Part shown: piece by piece, positions 1 through 14,521 of the stretch
How positions within the stretch are numbered: position 1 is the first letter of the stretch
Layout of the letters: the number at the start of each line of letters is the position of its first letter
NCBI GenBank assembly: GCA_000302695.1
Contig: AMFN01000004.1
Location: forward strand, 1 to 64,000
Length of the DNA: 64,000 nt
Direction of reading: 5' to 3'
Source: Enterobacteriaceae bacterium LSJC7
GTDB taxonomy: Bacteria; Pseudomonadota; Gammaproteobacteria; Enterobacterales; Enterobacteriaceae
Notes under the pieces: generated by a model
Told to the model about the DNA's origin: nothing
What the model saw: only the letters and a program-made list of their open reading frames with translations
The model's database searches: none
Translations under genes and position numbers: made by a program

Positions 1-11
1 ATCAGGCGAAG

Positions 12-36
12 GCCCAGTCGAAAGACTGGGCTTTTT
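12..36 (+). terminator. rRNA operon terminator (rrn T1-like)
   Basis: A perfect 8-bp stem (12-19 with 24-31) closed by a GAAA tetraloop is followed by five T. The stem and loop match the T1 terminator of E. coli rRNA operons, and in E. coli rrnE lies just upstream of metA. The rRNA genes themselves are outside the window. Confidence 0.85.
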
Positions 37-367
37 GCTGTGTGGCGTCCGGGAAACGGGCCGTGGTGAGGGTGACAGGGACAGGTGGTGACACGCTGAC
101 GGGTTGTGCCGTAACGTACCGTGGCCGGAAACCGGGAACCCTGTCTGCCATAGCCGTTACATCGGCTACGGCTGGTTGGTTTTTAAACCTTATATTAAGC
201 ACTGGCCGTCCATGCCGGATAGCCACATCGCAGGCTAATGCAACACATCAGTTCGTAACTGGCTCAGAGCATTTCCTCTGTCAGCCTGGAATAGCAGAAT
301 CTTCGTCCCCGCCCCATTTTGTCAGCATGTTGTATGTTGCCTTTCACCACAGTTCCTCCTGGCTTCC

Positions 368-380
368 TGAAACTTTCTCA
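368..380 (+). promoter_or_regulatory. MetR-like activator site upstream of metA
   Basis: TGAAACTTTCTCA matches the MetR consensus TGAA-N5-TTCA except for one base. The same one-base variant (CTCA as right half) occurs upstream of metH at 7441-7453. MetR is known to activate metA and metH in enteric bacteria. The site assignment is by motif only. Confidence 0.45.
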
Positions 381-434
381 CCTTCCACATGCAGACTCGA
401 CATTTTGTTCATTGCGGGGTATCGTCGGCTATCT

Positions 435-458
435 GGATGTCTAAACGTTTAAACGTAT
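435..458 (+). promoter_or_regulatory. Tandem MetJ boxes before metA
   Basis: Three adjacent 8-mers (GGATGTCT, AAACGTTT, AAACGTAT) resemble the met-box consensus AGACGTCT. They lie 19 bp before the metA start, as in E. coli. MetJ with S-adenosylmethionine binds cooperatively to such tandem boxes and represses metA. Confidence 0.6.
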
Positions 459-477
459 GCAGTGAGGATAGAAGGTT

Positions 478-1407
478 ATGCCGATCAGGGTGCCCGATGA
501 ATTGCCAGCCGTAAATTTCCTGCGTCAGGAGAACGTCTTTGTGATGACGACCTCCCGCGCCAGCAATCAGGAAATTCGTCCGCTTAAGGTGCTGATCCTG
601 AACCTGATGCCAAAGAAAATAGAAACGGAAAATCAATTTCTGCGGCTCCTGTCCAACTCACCGCTACAGGTTGATATCCAGCTACTGCGCATTGATAATC
701 GCGAATCGCGCAATACGCCTGAAGAGCATCTGAATAACTTCTACTGTAACTTTGAAGACATTCAGCACCAGAATTATGACGGGCTTATCGTCACCGGCGC
801 ACCGCTGGGGCTGGTTGAATTTAACGATGTTGCATACTGGCCGCAGATTCAGTGTGTGCTGGAGTGGGCGCGTGAGCACGTGACTTCCACGCTGTTTGTT
901 TGTTGGGCGGTGCAGGCTGCGCTTAATATCCTGTATGGCATCCCGAAACAAACCCGCAGCGATAAGCTTTCTGGCGTTTACGAGCATTTCCTGACCTATC
1001 CCCATGCACTGCTGACCCGCGGCTTTGACGATCGCTTCCTGGCGCCGCATTCGCGCTATGCTGATTTCCCGGCAGCGCTGATTCGTGATTACACGGATCT
1101 TGAGATTCTGGCGGAATCCGAGGGGAAAGACGCTTATCTGTTTGCCAGCAAAGATAAACGTATTGCGTTCGTGACGGGTCATCCTGAATACGATGCCGGT
1201 ACACTGGCAGGTGAATACTTCCGCGATGTTGAGGCAGGAATCGACCCGCTGGTGCCTTATAACTACTTCCCAAATAACGATCCGACGCAGCCTCCGCGCG
1301 CCACCTGGCGCAGCCACGGTAACCTGCTGTTCACCAACTGGCTCAACTACTATGTGTACCAGATAACGCCTTTCGATCTACGCCGCATGAACCCCACGTT
1401 GGATTAA
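478..1407 (+). CDS. metA: Homoserine O-succinyltransferase
   Basis: MetA transfers a succinyl group from succinyl-CoA to homoserine, the first committed step of methionine synthesis in the cytoplasm. The 309-residue length equals that of E. coli MetA. The acyl-enzyme cysteine is Cys142 (motif [10 protein letters not shown]), and the catalytic His235 and Glu237 lie in [10 protein letters not shown]. The ATG start has a GAGG-type ribosome site and begins [10 protein letters not shown], as in the family. The gene stands alone: tandem MetJ boxes lie upstream and an intrinsic terminator follows 21 bp after the stop. Repression by MetJ and activation by MetR are inferred from these sites. Confidence 0.97.
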   Translation: MPIRVPDELPAVNFLRQENVFVMTTSRASNQEIRPLKVLILNLMPKKIETENQFLRLLSNSPLQVDIQLLRIDNRESRNTPEEHLNNFYCNFEDIQHQNYDGLIVTGAPLGLVEFNDVAYWPQIQCVLEWAREHVTSTLFVCWAVQAALNILYGIPKQTRSDKLSGVYEHFLTYPHALLTRGFDDRFLAPHSRYADFPAALIRDYTDLEILAESEGKDAYLFASKDKRIAFVTGHPEYDAGTLAGEYFRDVEAGIDPLVPYNYFPNNDPTQPPRATWRSHGNLLFTNWLNYYVYQITPFDLRRMNPTLD

Positions 1408-1428
1408 GCGATTCAGTTTCACGATTCA

Positions 1429-1450
1429 GGCACCTTCGGGTGCCTTTTTT
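1429..1450 (+). terminator. metA terminator
   Basis: A 6-bp stem GGCACC/GGTGCC with a TTCG loop is followed by six T. It directly follows metA and separates it from the aceBAK control region. Confidence 0.85.
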
Positions 1451-1526
1451 ATTTCTGAAAATCGCTTCTCGCAAAAATAAAAATTTAAACAATTTAAAAT
1501 CAATTGGTTAACAAATATTTCATTGA

Positions 1527-1590
1527 AAAATGGAAATTGTTTTTGATTTTATGAAAACACGAATTAGTCTTAACTAAGCTGAACGAAAAC
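1527..1590 (+). promoter_or_regulatory. aceBAK promoter region with IclR operator-like site
   Basis: At 1531-1545 TGGAAATTGTTTTTG resembles the IclR half-site TGGAAAT followed by ATTTCCA. The block around it matches, as I remember it, the IclR-protected segment before E. coli aceB, including the downstream CTTAACTAAGCTGAACG stretch. IclR represses aceBAK in E. coli. The precise -35 and -10 boxes were not resolved. Confidence 0.5.
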
Positions 1591-1656
1591 TGTCCGACTT
1601 TTGCTTTCGTTCGCGACAGGAAGATCCCGAAGGCTAATTCAAGAGGAGCGTTCCCT

Positions 1657-3255
1657 ATGTCCCAGCAGGCTACTACCACCGAACTGGCTTTCAGCCAGCC
1701 CTTTGGCGAGCAGGAGCAACAGATCCTGACGCCAGATGCCGTCGATTTTCTGGCTGAACTAGTCGTGCGTTTTACGCCGCAGCGCAACAAGCTACTGGCA
1801 GCAAGGCAGCAGCAGCAGCAGGATATTGACAGCGGCAAACTGCCCGATTTTATTTCGGAAACCGCTTCCATTCGTGAGGGTGACTGGACCATTCGTGGCA
1901 TTCCGGCGGACCTGATGGACAGGCGAGTAGAAATTACCGGGCCGGTGGAACGTAAAATGGTTATCAATGCTCTGAATGCCAACGTGAAGGTATTCATGGC
2001 TGACTTTGAAGACTCGCTGGCGCCAGACTGGCATAAAGTCATCGACGGGCAAATTAACCTGCGCGATGCCGTCAAAGGCACCATCAGCTATACCAACGAA
2101 TCAGGGAAAATTTATCAGCTTGGTCCGAACCCGGCTGTACTGGTGTGCCGCGTGCGCGGGCTGCATCTGCCGGAGAAGCACGTGACGTGGCGCAATGAAG
2201 CCATTCCCGGCAGCCTGTTTGATTTTGCGCTCTACTTTTTCCACAACTATCAGAACCTGCTTGCTAAAGGCAGCGGCCCTTACTTTTATCTGCCGAAAAC
2301 CCAGGCCTGGCAGGAGGCGGCATGGTGGAGTGATGTGTTCAGCTACACCGAAGACCGCTTCAGTCTGCCGCGTGGCACCATCAAAGCCACACTGCTGATT
2401 GAAACGCTGCCTGCGGTGTTCCAGATGGATGAAATTCTGCATGCGTTGCGCGATCACATTGTTGGTCTTAACTGCGGGCGCTGGGATTACATCTTCAGCT
2501 ACATCAAAACGCTGAAGAATCACCCGGATCGCGTGTTGCCGGACCGTCAGGTCGTCACAATGGATAAACCGTTCCTCAGCGCCTACTCGCGCCTGCTTAT
2601 CAAAACCTGTCATCGCCGTGGTGCGTTTGCGATGGGCGGCATGGCGGCCTTCATCCCCAGCAAAGACAGCGAGCGCAACACACAGGTGCTCAATAAAGTG
2701 CGTGCAGACAAAGAGCTTGAAGCACGCAACGGTCATGACGGTACCTGGATTGCGCACCCGGGTCTTGCGGATACCGCCATGGCGGTCTTCAGCCAGGTCC
2801 TGGGCGAGCGTCAAAACCAGCTGGATGTGAGCCGTGCCAACGATGCCCCGATTACAGCTGCGCAACTTCTGGAGCCATGCGACGGAGAACGTACTGAAGC
2901 CGGTATGCGCGCCAACATCCGCGTCGCGGTGCAGTACATCGAGGCGTGGATTTCCGGCAACGGCTGCGTGCCGATTTACGGGCTGATGGAAGATGCCGCG
3001 ACGGCGGAGATTTCACGCACCTCCATCTGGCAGTGGATCCACCATCAAAAAAGCCTCAGCAGCGGTGAACCGGTCACCAAAGCACTGTTCCGCCAGTGGC
3101 TTGCCGAGGAGATGCAGGTTATCCAGGAGGAGCTTGGCGAGCATCGCTTCAGCCACGGCCGTTTTGATGATGCCGCGCGGCTGATGGAACACATCACCAC
3201 GTCTGACGACTTAATTGATTTCCTGACCCTGCCGGGTTACCGCCTGCTGGCGTAA
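1657..3255 (+). CDS. aceB: Malate synthase A
   Basis: Malate synthase A condenses glyoxylate with acetyl-CoA to malate, the second step of the glyoxylate bypass used for growth on acetate and fatty acids. The 532-residue protein is one residue shorter than E. coli AceB and follows it throughout, including the conserved stretch MADFEDSLAP near residue 110 and GLNCGRWDYIFSYIK near residue 270. The ATG follows an AAGAGGAG ribosome site. It is the first gene of aceBAK; aceA starts 113 bp downstream. Control by IclR is inferred from the upstream operator-like site. Confidence 0.97.
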   Translation: MSQQATTTELAFSQPFGEQEQQILTPDAVDFLAELVVRFTPQRNKLLAARQQQQQDIDSGKLPDFISETASIREGDWTIRGIPADLMDRRVEITGPVERKMVINALNANVKVFMADFEDSLAPDWHKVIDGQINLRDAVKGTISYTNESGKIYQLGPNPAVLVCRVRGLHLPEKHVTWRNEAIPGSLFDFALYFFHNYQNLLAKGSGPYFYLPKTQAWQEAAWWSDVFSYTEDRFSLPRGTIKATLLIETLPAVFQMDEILHALRDHIVGLNCGRWDYIFSYIKTLKNHPDRVLPDRQVVTMDKPFLSAYSRLLIKTCHRRGAFAMGGMAAFIPSKDSERNTQVLNKVRADKELEARNGHDGTWIAHPGLADTAMAVFSQVLGERQNQLDVSRANDAPITAAQLLEPCDGERTEAGMRANIRVAVQYIEAWISGNGCVPIYGLMEDAATAEISRTSIWQWIHHQKSLSSGEPVTKALFRQWLAEEMQVIQEELGEHRFSHGRFDDAARLMEHITTSDDLIDFLTLPGYRLLA

Positions 3256-3282
3256 TGGCTCTGGCTATTTTGTTCACTCTTG

Positions 3283-3314
3283 TGGTTGCGTCCTGCGTGT
3301 GCGGGCCGCAACCA
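3283..3314 (+). other. aceB-aceA intercistronic stem-loop
   Basis: An 8-bp inverted repeat TGGTTGCG/CGCAACCA encloses a 16-nt GC-rich loop. It lacks a T-run, so it is more likely an mRNA-stabilising or processing structure than a terminator. Confidence 0.4.
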
Positions 3315-3368
3315 GACCGCCTCTGATAACGCCTGGGAAGCCAGGATAAAAATATGGAGCACCTGAAC

Positions 3369-4673
<1,305 letters not shown>

Positions 4674-4680
4674 TGCAAAA

Positions 4681-4739
4681 GCCCGTGCGCAGGTGCGCAG
4701 GGCCTGACTATCGGATAAAGCGCGCCCCGCCCTGGGGCG
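4681..4739 (+). other. aceA-aceK intercistronic hairpins
   Basis: Two GC-rich inverted repeats lie between aceA and aceK. One is GCGCA/TGCGC within 4681-4702; the other is CGCCCC/GGGGCG at 4723-4739. Neither has a T-tract. E. coli has palindromic elements at the same place, thought to lower aceK expression relative to aceA; the same role is inferred here. Confidence 0.5.
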
Positions 4740-4779
4740 TTGCTTTCTTTGCAAGCAAGCCGGGCGAGAGGAATAAGCC

Positions 4780-6522
4780 ATGTCGCGTGGGCTGGAACTG
4801 TTAATCGCACAAACTATCCTACAGGGCTTCGACGCCCAGTATGGGCGTTTTCTGGAAGTCACCTCCGGCGCACAGCAGCGCTTTGAGCAGGCAGACTGGC
4901 ACGCCGTGCAGCGGGCAATGAAAGAACGTATTCACCTTTACGATCACCACGTTGGCCTGGTGGTGGAGCAGTTGCGTTGCATCACGGAGGGCAAAAGCAC
5001 CGATGCCGCTTTTCTGCTGCGGGTTAAGCAGCAATTTACTGCGCTGCTGCCGGGCTATCCGCGTTTCGAAATAGCGGAAAGCTTTTTTAACTCGGTTTAC
5101 TGTCGCTTGTTTGGTCACCGCACGCTCAGGCCTGAGCGGTTGTTTATCTACAGCTCGCAGCCTGCCACGAGGCTGTCGGCGCACCCGCGGCCGCTGGCAA
5201 AGGATCTGGAACCAGCGGAAAACTGGGCCCAGCTTCTGAGCGGTATGCTCAGGGATTTACCGCTGCGTCTGCCGTGGCAGGATCTGGCGCGTGATGTGCA
5301 GTATATCTTTCGCCATCTGCGCGAGAACTTCAGCGACGACACGTTACGCCAGAGCCGGTTGCAGGTGGCAAACGAGCTGTTTTATCGCAACAAGGCGGCG
5401 TGGCTGGTGGCTAAATTATTTACGCCGCACGGCACGCTGCCGTTTTTACTGCCGATTCACCGCAGTGACGATGGCGACCTGTTCGTTGATACCTGCCTGA
5501 CCACCAGCGCCGAGGCCAGCATTGTCTTTGGTTTTGCCCGCTCCTACTTCATGGTGTACGCGCCGCTGCCCGCCGCCCTGGTGGAGTGGCTGCGCGAACT
5601 CCTGCCAGGCAAATCCACCGCCGAGCTGTACAGCGCTATTGGCTGTCAAAAGCACGCCAAAACCGAAAGCTACCGCGAATATCTGGATTACATCACCCAC
5701 ACCGACGAGCAGTTTATTGAGGCACCGGGCATTCGCGGCATGGTGATGCTGGTGTTTACACTGCCGGGCTATGACCGGGTATTTAAAGTGATTAAAGACC
5801 GCTTTGCTCCGCAAAAGGAGATGAGTGCTGACCACGTGCGCGCCTGCTACCAGTTAGTAAAAGAGCACGATCGCGTCGGGCGCATGGCTGATACCCAGGA
5901 ATTTGAAAACTTTGTGCTGGAGAAGCACCAGATAAGCCCGGAACTGATGGCGCTGCTGCGCGCAGAAGTGCCGGAAAAAATCACCGACCTGGGTGAGCGC
6001 ATTGTGCTGCGCCATCTGTACATTGAGCGGCGCATGGTGCCGCTTAATCTGTGGCTGGAAAAGGTGGATGGGCCGTCGCTGCGTGACGCAATAGAAGAAT
6101 ACGGCAATGCCATTCGCCAGCTGGCGGCAGCGAACATCTTTCCTGGCGATATGCTGTTTAAAAACTTCGGTGTGACGCGCCACGGCCGGGTGGTGTTCTA
6201 CGATTACGATGAAATTTGCTACATGACCGAAGTGAATTTCCGCGACATTCCGCCGCCGCGTTACCCGGAGGACGAACTGGCGAGCGAGCCGTGGTACAGC
6301 GTGTCGCCCTCAGACGTTTTCCCTGAGGAGTTTCGCCACTGGTTGTGCGCTGACCCGCGCATTGGGCCGCTGTTTGAAGAGATGCACGCGGATCTCTTCA
6401 GCGCCGCCTACTGGCGCGCCTTGCAAACGCGCATTCGCAACGGCTATGTGGAGGACGTCTACGCCTACCGGCGGCGCCAGCGCTTTGCTGTGCGCTTTGG
6501 CGCGCCTGAATACGTGAATTAG
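4780..6522 (+). CDS. aceK: Isocitrate dehydrogenase kinase/phosphatase
   Basis: AceK phosphorylates and dephosphorylates isocitrate dehydrogenase on one serine and thereby sets the branch between the citric acid cycle and the glyoxylate bypass. The protein has 580 residues against 578 in E. coli. The C-terminal half is most conserved, with the kinase-type stretches [11 protein letters not shown] and [12 protein letters not shown]. Residues 120-180 diverge more. A GAGAGGAATAAGCC ribosome site precedes the ATG. It is the last gene of aceBAK. The stop codon overlaps that of the convergent iclR (6519-6522), because arpA, which lies here in E. coli, is absent. Confidence 0.96.
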   Translation: MSRGLELLIAQTILQGFDAQYGRFLEVTSGAQQRFEQADWHAVQRAMKERIHLYDHHVGLVVEQLRCITEGKSTDAAFLLRVKQQFTALLPGYPRFEIAESFFNSVYCRLFGHRTLRPERLFIYSSQPATRLSAHPRPLAKDLEPAENWAQLLSGMLRDLPLRLPWQDLARDVQYIFRHLRENFSDDTLRQSRLQVANELFYRNKAAWLVAKLFTPHGTLPFLLPIHRSDDGDLFVDTCLTTSAEASIVFGFARSYFMVYAPLPAALVEWLRELLPGKSTAELYSAIGCQKHAKTESYREYLDYITHTDEQFIEAPGIRGMVMLVFTLPGYDRVFKVIKDRFAPQKEMSADHVRACYQLVKEHDRVGRMADTQEFENFVLEKHQISPELMALLRAEVPEKITDLGERIVLRHLYIERRMVPLNLWLEKVDGPSLRDAIEEYGNAIRQLAAANIFPGDMLFKNFGVTRHGRVVFYDYDEICYMTEVNFRDIPPPRYPEDELASEPWYSVSPSDVFPEEFRHWLCADPRIGPLFEEMHADLFSAAYWRALQTRIRNGYVEDVYAYRRRQRFAVRFGAPEYVN

Positions 6523-7352
6523 CGCTCGCCGCCCCAGGCCTGAGTCACTTCTTTGGCGGCTTTAATCGCCAGCGCACCCAGTTCGGTGACGCGGTCATCG
6601 GTGATGCGTGAAATAGGGCCAGAAATTGAAATGGCGGCAAACGGCTCGTGATGTTCGTTATAGATACAGGCCGCGACGCAGCGCAGTCCCAGCGCATGTT
6701 CCTCGTCGTCAAAGGCATAACCACGGCGGCGGGATTGCAGCAAATCCTCTTTGAGATGCAGCGGTGACACCAGCGTAGCGTGGGTGTAAACGTGCAGCCC
6801 TTTGCGATGCAGCAGGTCAGTGACCTGTTGCTCCTCAAGCTGTGACAGAAAGGCTTTACCAGCACCGGAGGCGTGCATTGGCAGCTTGCCGCCGATGGGT
6901 GCTGACATGCGCATCAGCTGGGTGCACTGTACCTGGTCAATAATCACCGCCTGGTGATCGCTCTGGTCGAGGACTGCCAGGTTGACCGTTTCGCCAGAGT
7001 CTTCCATTAATTTGCGCAGCACCGGGTGCACAATCGCCAGCAGATTACGGCTTTGCAGAAAGCTACTGCCCACCACAAACGCGTGTGCGCCAATCGACCA
7101 GTGCCCCAGTTCACCGACCTGGCGCACAAAGCCCAGCTGCTGCATGGTACTTAACAGGCGATGGGTGGTGGAGTTAGGCAGTCCGGCCTGCTGGGCAAGC
7201 TCGGTGAGCGCCACACCGCTGTGTGATTCGGCAATCCATTCCAGCAGCTTCAAACCACGGGTTAACGACTGTACTTGTCCGGTAGCCGCGGGGGCAGCCG
7301 CGGTAGCGTTGCGGGGTTTCTTGCCTCGTTTGGCGGGAACGGCAGCGACCAT
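6519..7352 (-). CDS. iclR: Acetate operon repressor IclR
   Basis: IclR represses aceBAK and its own gene; glyoxylate and pyruvate modulate binding. From the ATG at 7352 the protein is 277 residues (E. coli 274). It has a winged helix-turn-helix around residues 30-90 ([16 protein letters not shown]) and a C-terminal effector domain containing [15 protein letters not shown]. The upstream in-frame ATG at 7454 would add 34 residues without family support, whereas 7352 has an AGGAG ribosome site and the family start MVA-PAKRG. It is divergent from metH and convergent with aceK. An IclR-like operator lies 24 bp upstream, consistent with autoregulation. Confidence 0.95.
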   Translation of the reverse strand: MVAAVPAKRGKKPRNATAAAPAATGQVQSLTRGLKLLEWIAESHSGVALTELAQQAGLPNSTTHRLLSTMQQLGFVRQVGELGHWSIGAHAFVVGSSFLQSRNLLAIVHPVLRKLMEDSGETVNLAVLDQSDHQAVIIDQVQCTQLMRMSAPIGGKLPMHASGAGKAFLSQLEEQQVTDLLHRKGLHVYTHATLVSPLHLKEDLLQSRRRGYAFDDEEHALGLRCVAACIYNEHHEPFAAISISGPISRITDDRVTELGALAIKAAKEVTQAWGGER

Positions 7353-7375
7353 GACAGACTCCTTTTTCTGTATCG

Positions 7376-7390
7376 TGGAAATAATTTTCG
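7376..7390. promoter_or_regulatory. IclR operator upstream of iclR
   Basis: TGGAAATAATTTTCG matches the palindromic IclR consensus TGGAAATNATTTCCA at 12 of 15 positions. It is in the iclR-metH intergenic region, close to the iclR start, where autoregulation would act. Confidence 0.6.
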
Positions 7391-7440
7391 TTTTATTTGG
7401 CGATAATGCAACCTTTGCGGCACTCGTCGGAGCAGTGACG

Positions 7441-7453
7441 TGAACTTCTCTCA
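7441..7453 (+). promoter_or_regulatory. MetR-like activator site upstream of metH
   Basis: TGAACTTCTCTCA fits TGAA-N5-TTCA with one mismatch and shares its CTCA right half with the site before metA. MetR with homocysteine activates metH in E. coli. The site is about 90 bp before the GTG start. Confidence 0.5.
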
Positions 7454-7544
7454 TGTTACAACCGTGCGGCTTTGCGCTGGTGCGGGTTTATGCCAGTATG
7501 GTCTGCTGGCCTTTTGGCCTGGTCTGTCATTGTCGGGAGTGAGC

Positions 7545-11228
<3,684 letters not shown>

Positions 11229-11367
11229 ACGCGACTGGCGTTGACCTGTGGTGTGCACGCTGCGGCCAGCGTAGGCGGTTTTGCACAAACCGCCCGCGTC
11301 AGCGCGGCGCGATGGGCGGGCATTACGCGACAGGTTTCACAAAACTGTCACTTTTGTTTACACCCTG

Positions 11368-11400
11368 CAGGACGCCGTAATGGCGTCCTGTCTCTTTCTT
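11368..11400 (+). terminator. metH terminator
   Basis: A 9-bp stem CAGGACGCC/GGCGTCCTG is followed by the T-rich TCTCTTTCTT. A second perfect 8-bp hairpin (GGCGGTTT/AAACCGCC, 11274-11294) lies between the metH stop and this terminator. The roughly 300 bp between metH and yjbB hold nothing else recognisable apart from the yjbB leader. Confidence 0.6.
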
Positions 11401-11529
11401 ACACGTAAACTCTTATACTTACCGATAAGATTCTATTATTGCCTTTTCCGGGTGAGGAAGGGCTTTGGCGAGCCGTATTGCCCGCGTGTGTATGATTCCA
11501 GGGACAATAAAAAACGATAAGGAGAACCT

Positions 11530-13161
11530 GTGTTAACACTGTTGCACCTGCTTTCTGCGGTGTCGCTGCTGGTCTGGGGCACGCACATCGTGCGTACCGG
11601 CGTCATGCGCGTCTTCGGCGCGCGTCTGCGTACCGTACTCAGCCGTAGCGTAGAGAAAAAGCCGCTCGCTTTCTGCGCCGGTATTGGCGTGACGGCGCTG
11701 GTCCAGAGCAGCAATGCCACCACCATGCTGGTGACCTCTTTTGTGGCACAGGATCTGGTTGCCCTGACTCCCGCACTGGTGATTGTACTGGGTGCAGATG
11801 TCGGGACCGCGTTAATGGCGCGTATCCTCACCTTCGATCTCTCGTGGCTGTCGCCGCTGCTGATTTTTATCGGCGTCGTCTTTTTCCTCAGCCGTAAGCA
11901 AAGCCGCGCGGGCCAGCTCGGGCGCGTCGCTATTGGCCTGGGGTTGATATTGCAGGCGCTGGAGCTGATTGTGCAGGCGGTCACGCCGATTACCCAGGCC
12001 TCCGGCGTGAAGGTCATCTTTGCGTCGCTGACTGGTGACATCATGCTGGATGCGCTGATTGGCGCGGTGTTTGCGATAATCAGTTATTCCAGCCTGGCGG
12101 CAGTATTGTTGACCGCGACGCTCACCGCAACCGGTGTTATTGCCTTTGATGTGGCGCTGTGTCTGGTTATCGGGGCCAACCTTGGCTCCGGGCTGCTGGC
12201 GATGATCAACAACAGCGCCGCTAACGCCGCCGCACGCCGGGTGGCGCTCGGCAGCCTGCTGTTTAAACTTGTCGGCAGCCTGTTGGTGCTACCGTTTGTT
12301 CACCTGCTGGCGCGCGCCATGCACCACCTGCCGCTGGCGGAATCGGAGTTGGTGATTTACTTCCACGTCTTCTACAACCTGATTCGCTGCCTGGCGATGG
12401 TGCCTTTCGCCGAGCCAATGGCGCGCCTGTGCCGACGTTTTATTCGCGAAGAACCGGAGCTGGAAACGCGCATGAAGCCAAAGCACCTCGACTCAAGTGC
12501 GCTGGATACGCCTGCGCTGGGGCTTGCCAATGCCGCGCGCGAAGCGCTGCGCATGGGTGACGCGCTGGAGCAGATGCTGGAAACCTGGAACAAGCTGATG
12601 CACGGCGAGCCGCGCCAGGAAAAGGAGTTACGCAAGCTCGCGGACGATGTGGATGTGTTGCATAACGCCATCAAGCTTTATCTGGCTCGTATGCCAAAAG
12701 ACGAGCTGGCAGAAGATGAGTCGCGGCGCTGGGCAGAAATTATTGAAATGTCGCTCAACCTCCAGCAGGCGGCAGATATCCTTGAGCGTATGGGCAGCGA
12801 GGTTGAGCATAAGTCGCTGGCCGCACGCCGGGCCTTCTCGCCACAGGGACTGGAGGAACTGGATAACCTGCTACAACAGCTCCTGGGGAACCTGCGCCTG
12901 GGCCTGTCGGTCTTTTTCTCCGGTGATGTGGCGAGCGCGCGCCGCCTGCGGCGCAGCAAGCACCGCTTTCGCCTGCTAAACCGCCGTTTTGCGCATGCCC
13001 ACGTTGACCGGCTGCATCAGCAGAACGTGCAAAGCATTGAAACCAGCTCGCTGCACCTTGCGTTGCTGGGGGATATGAAGCGACTTAACTCACTGTTCTG
13101 CGCGGTGGCTTACAGCATTCTGGAGCAGCCGGACGAAGACGACGATCGCGACGATTATTAA
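11530..13161 (+). CDS. yjbB: Na/Pi-cotransporter family protein YjbB
   Basis: YjbB is an inner membrane protein with two Na/Pi-cotransporter modules and a cytoplasmic PhoU-like domain. In E. coli it has been linked to phosphate export. The 543-residue length equals that of E. coli. Residues 1-300 hold about eight hydrophobic segments and the QSSNATTMLVTSF signature of the family. Residues 330-530 are charged and helical, consistent with the PhoU part. The start is GTG behind AAGGAGAA. It stands between metH and rluF. The peptidase gene pepE that follows yjbB in E. coli is missing. Confidence 0.92.
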   Translation: MLTLLHLLSAVSLLVWGTHIVRTGVMRVFGARLRTVLSRSVEKKPLAFCAGIGVTALVQSSNATTMLVTSFVAQDLVALTPALVIVLGADVGTALMARILTFDLSWLSPLLIFIGVVFFLSRKQSRAGQLGRVAIGLGLILQALELIVQAVTPITQASGVKVIFASLTGDIMLDALIGAVFAIISYSSLAAVLLTATLTATGVIAFDVALCLVIGANLGSGLLAMINNSAANAAARRVALGSLLFKLVGSLLVLPFVHLLARAMHHLPLAESELVIYFHVFYNLIRCLAMVPFAEPMARLCRRFIREEPELETRMKPKHLDSSALDTPALGLANAAREALRMGDALEQMLETWNKLMHGEPRQEKELRKLADDVDVLHNAIKLYLARMPKDELAEDESRRWAEIIEMSLNLQQAADILERMGSEVEHKSLAARRAFSPQGLEELDNLLQQLLGNLRLGLSVFFSGDVASARRLRRSKHRFRLLNRRFAHAHVDRLHQQNVQSIETSSLHLALLGDMKRLNSLFCAVAYSILEQPDEDDDRDDY

Positions 13162-13233
13162 TCCTGCCAGGGGCTGTCAGGTATTTTTAAGCCAGGCAGC
13201 CTGCGCTATAGTTCGCCTCTTACAGGAGAAACT

Positions 13234-14115
13234 ATGCTGCCGAACTCATCTATCCGATTAAACAAATACATCAGCGAAAGCGGAGTCTGCTCGCGCCGCG
13301 AGGCTGACCGCTACATCGAACAAGGAAATGTGTTTATCAACGGCAAACGCGCCGCTGTTGGTGACCAGGTCAACGTGGGCGATGTCGTAAAGGTCAACGG
13401 CCAACTTATCGAACCGCGTCAGGAAGACGACCTGGTGTTAATCGCATTGAATAAGCCCGTTGGCATCGTCAGCACCACCGAAGGCAGTGAGAAAGACAAC
13501 ATTGTCGATTTCGTCAACCACAGCAGCCGCGTGTTCCCGATTGGCCGCCTCGATAAAGATTCCCAGGGGCTGATTTTTCTCACCAACCACGGTGACCTGG
13601 TAAACAAAATCCTGCGCGCCGGGAACGAGCACGAGAAAGAATATCTGGTGACGGTGAACAAACCGGTGACGGATGAATTTATTCTGGGCATGAGCCGCGG
13701 CGTGCCTATCCTTGGCACGGTGACCAAAAAGTGCAAGGTGAAGAAAGAAGCCCCGTTTGTCTTTCGCATTACGCTGGTTCAAGGGCTTAACCGCCAGATT
13801 CGCCGCATGTGCGAGCACTTCGGTTTTGAAGTGACTAAGCTTGAGCGCACGCGCATCATGAACGTCAGTCTGAAAGGCTTGCCGCCAGGCGAATGGCGGG
13901 ATCTCACCGACGATGAGCTGATTGAGTTGTTTAATCTTCTCGAAAAGTCTTCGTCAGAAGACCCGGCAGCAAAAACCAAAGCGAAGCCAAAAGCCAAAGC
14001 AACACTGGCGAAAAAGCCGGTCAGCAGCGGTGGAAAAAATATGGCGAAAACCCCAGCTGAACTGGCAAACCGTAAGCGGTTTAGCGGGCCGGGGCGCAAG
14101 AAAAAGGGGCGTTAA
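13234..14115 (+). CDS. rluF: 23S rRNA pseudouridine(2604) synthase
   Basis: RluF isomerises uridine 2604 of 23S rRNA (and U35 of tRNA-Tyr in E. coli) to pseudouridine. Residues 7-55 form an S4 RNA-binding domain ([20 protein letters not shown]). The catalytic Asp107 lies in [10 protein letters not shown]. The lysine-rich C-terminal tail (from about 240, ending GPGRKKKGR) is typical of RluF. Length is 293 against 290 residues in E. coli. The ATG follows ACAGGAGAAACT. A TATAGT -10-like box lies about 25 bp upstream. It is convergent with yjbD across a 400-bp gap that contains a structured repeat. Confidence 0.95.
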   Translation: MLPNSSIRLNKYISESGVCSRREADRYIEQGNVFINGKRAAVGDQVNVGDVVKVNGQLIEPRQEDDLVLIALNKPVGIVSTTEGSEKDNIVDFVNHSSRVFPIGRLDKDSQGLIFLTNHGDLVNKILRAGNEHEKEYLVTVNKPVTDEFILGMSRGVPILGTVTKKCKVKKEAPFVFRITLVQGLNRQIRRMCEHFGFEVTKLERTRIMNVSLKGLPPGEWRDLTDDELIELFNLLEKSSSEDPAAKTKAKPKAKATLAKKPVSSGGKNMAKTPAELANRKRFSGPGRKKKGR

Positions 14116-14521
14116 CGGGTTAATGCTGGTCGCTGGGTGTGCCCGTGCGGTGGATGTTCCGTTCACGTAAAGCCCGGCAGCAAATGGAGCTTCATGCGCG
14201 GTGAACGGGTTAAGGAGGATTTTCGCATCCCCCTTAACAATCCCCGCGACCCCGCAAAGAAATCACCGCCTTTCAGGCGGTACGCGCAGCTTATCCCGTC
14301 TGGCTTATCGGGGACGGCGCGAGGTAACGTCCCTGTAAATCGCGCCTCGGGCCGCATCCATGCGGCCCGCCGTGAACGCTTTGCCGATTTCAGCGGGGCA
14401 TAACACCCCACACTGTGAGCCTGTGCGCGTTAAAAACGTATTCGTGCGCTGTTTATCTGCATATAAGCACAGCGCTATCAGTCAGGCTGGGTGCTGCACG
14501 TCTTACGGACAATTCGCGTAA
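14116..14521. repeat. Structured intergenic repeat between rluF and yjbD
   Basis: The 400-bp gap holds no convincing gene but dense inverted repeats. These are a 7-bp stem at 14209-14238 (GTTAAGG/CCTTAAC, loop rich in T) and interleaved repeats at 14311-14346. In the latter, GGGACG pairs with CGTCCC while GCGCGA pairs with TCGCGC in crossed order, a pseudoknot topology. A 10-bp stem follows at 14348-14369 (CGGGCCGCAT/ATGCGGCCCG). I have the impression that similar blocks recur in Enterobacter-like genomes, but only one copy is in this window. An 88-codon frame (14137-14403) across it looks like a by-product of the repeat. Confidence 0.5.

Larger units (their letters stand above)
37..477. other. 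metA upstream region without a gene
   Basis: Between the rrn terminator and metA there is about 440 bp without a convincing gene. E. coli carries yjaA and yjaB here; I see no trace of them. Short open frames on both strands lack ribosome binding sites and family resemblance. The right end holds the MetR-like and MetJ-like sites listed separately. Confidence 0.6.

Noticed and set aside
42-452. 136-codon frame before metA
   Set aside because: No ribosome site or recognisable family, and it runs through the MetR- and MetJ-like sites.
14137-14403. 88-codon frame downstream of rluF
   Set aside because: It spans the palindromic element and its residues mirror the repeat; no ribosome site. Treated as a by-product of the repeat.
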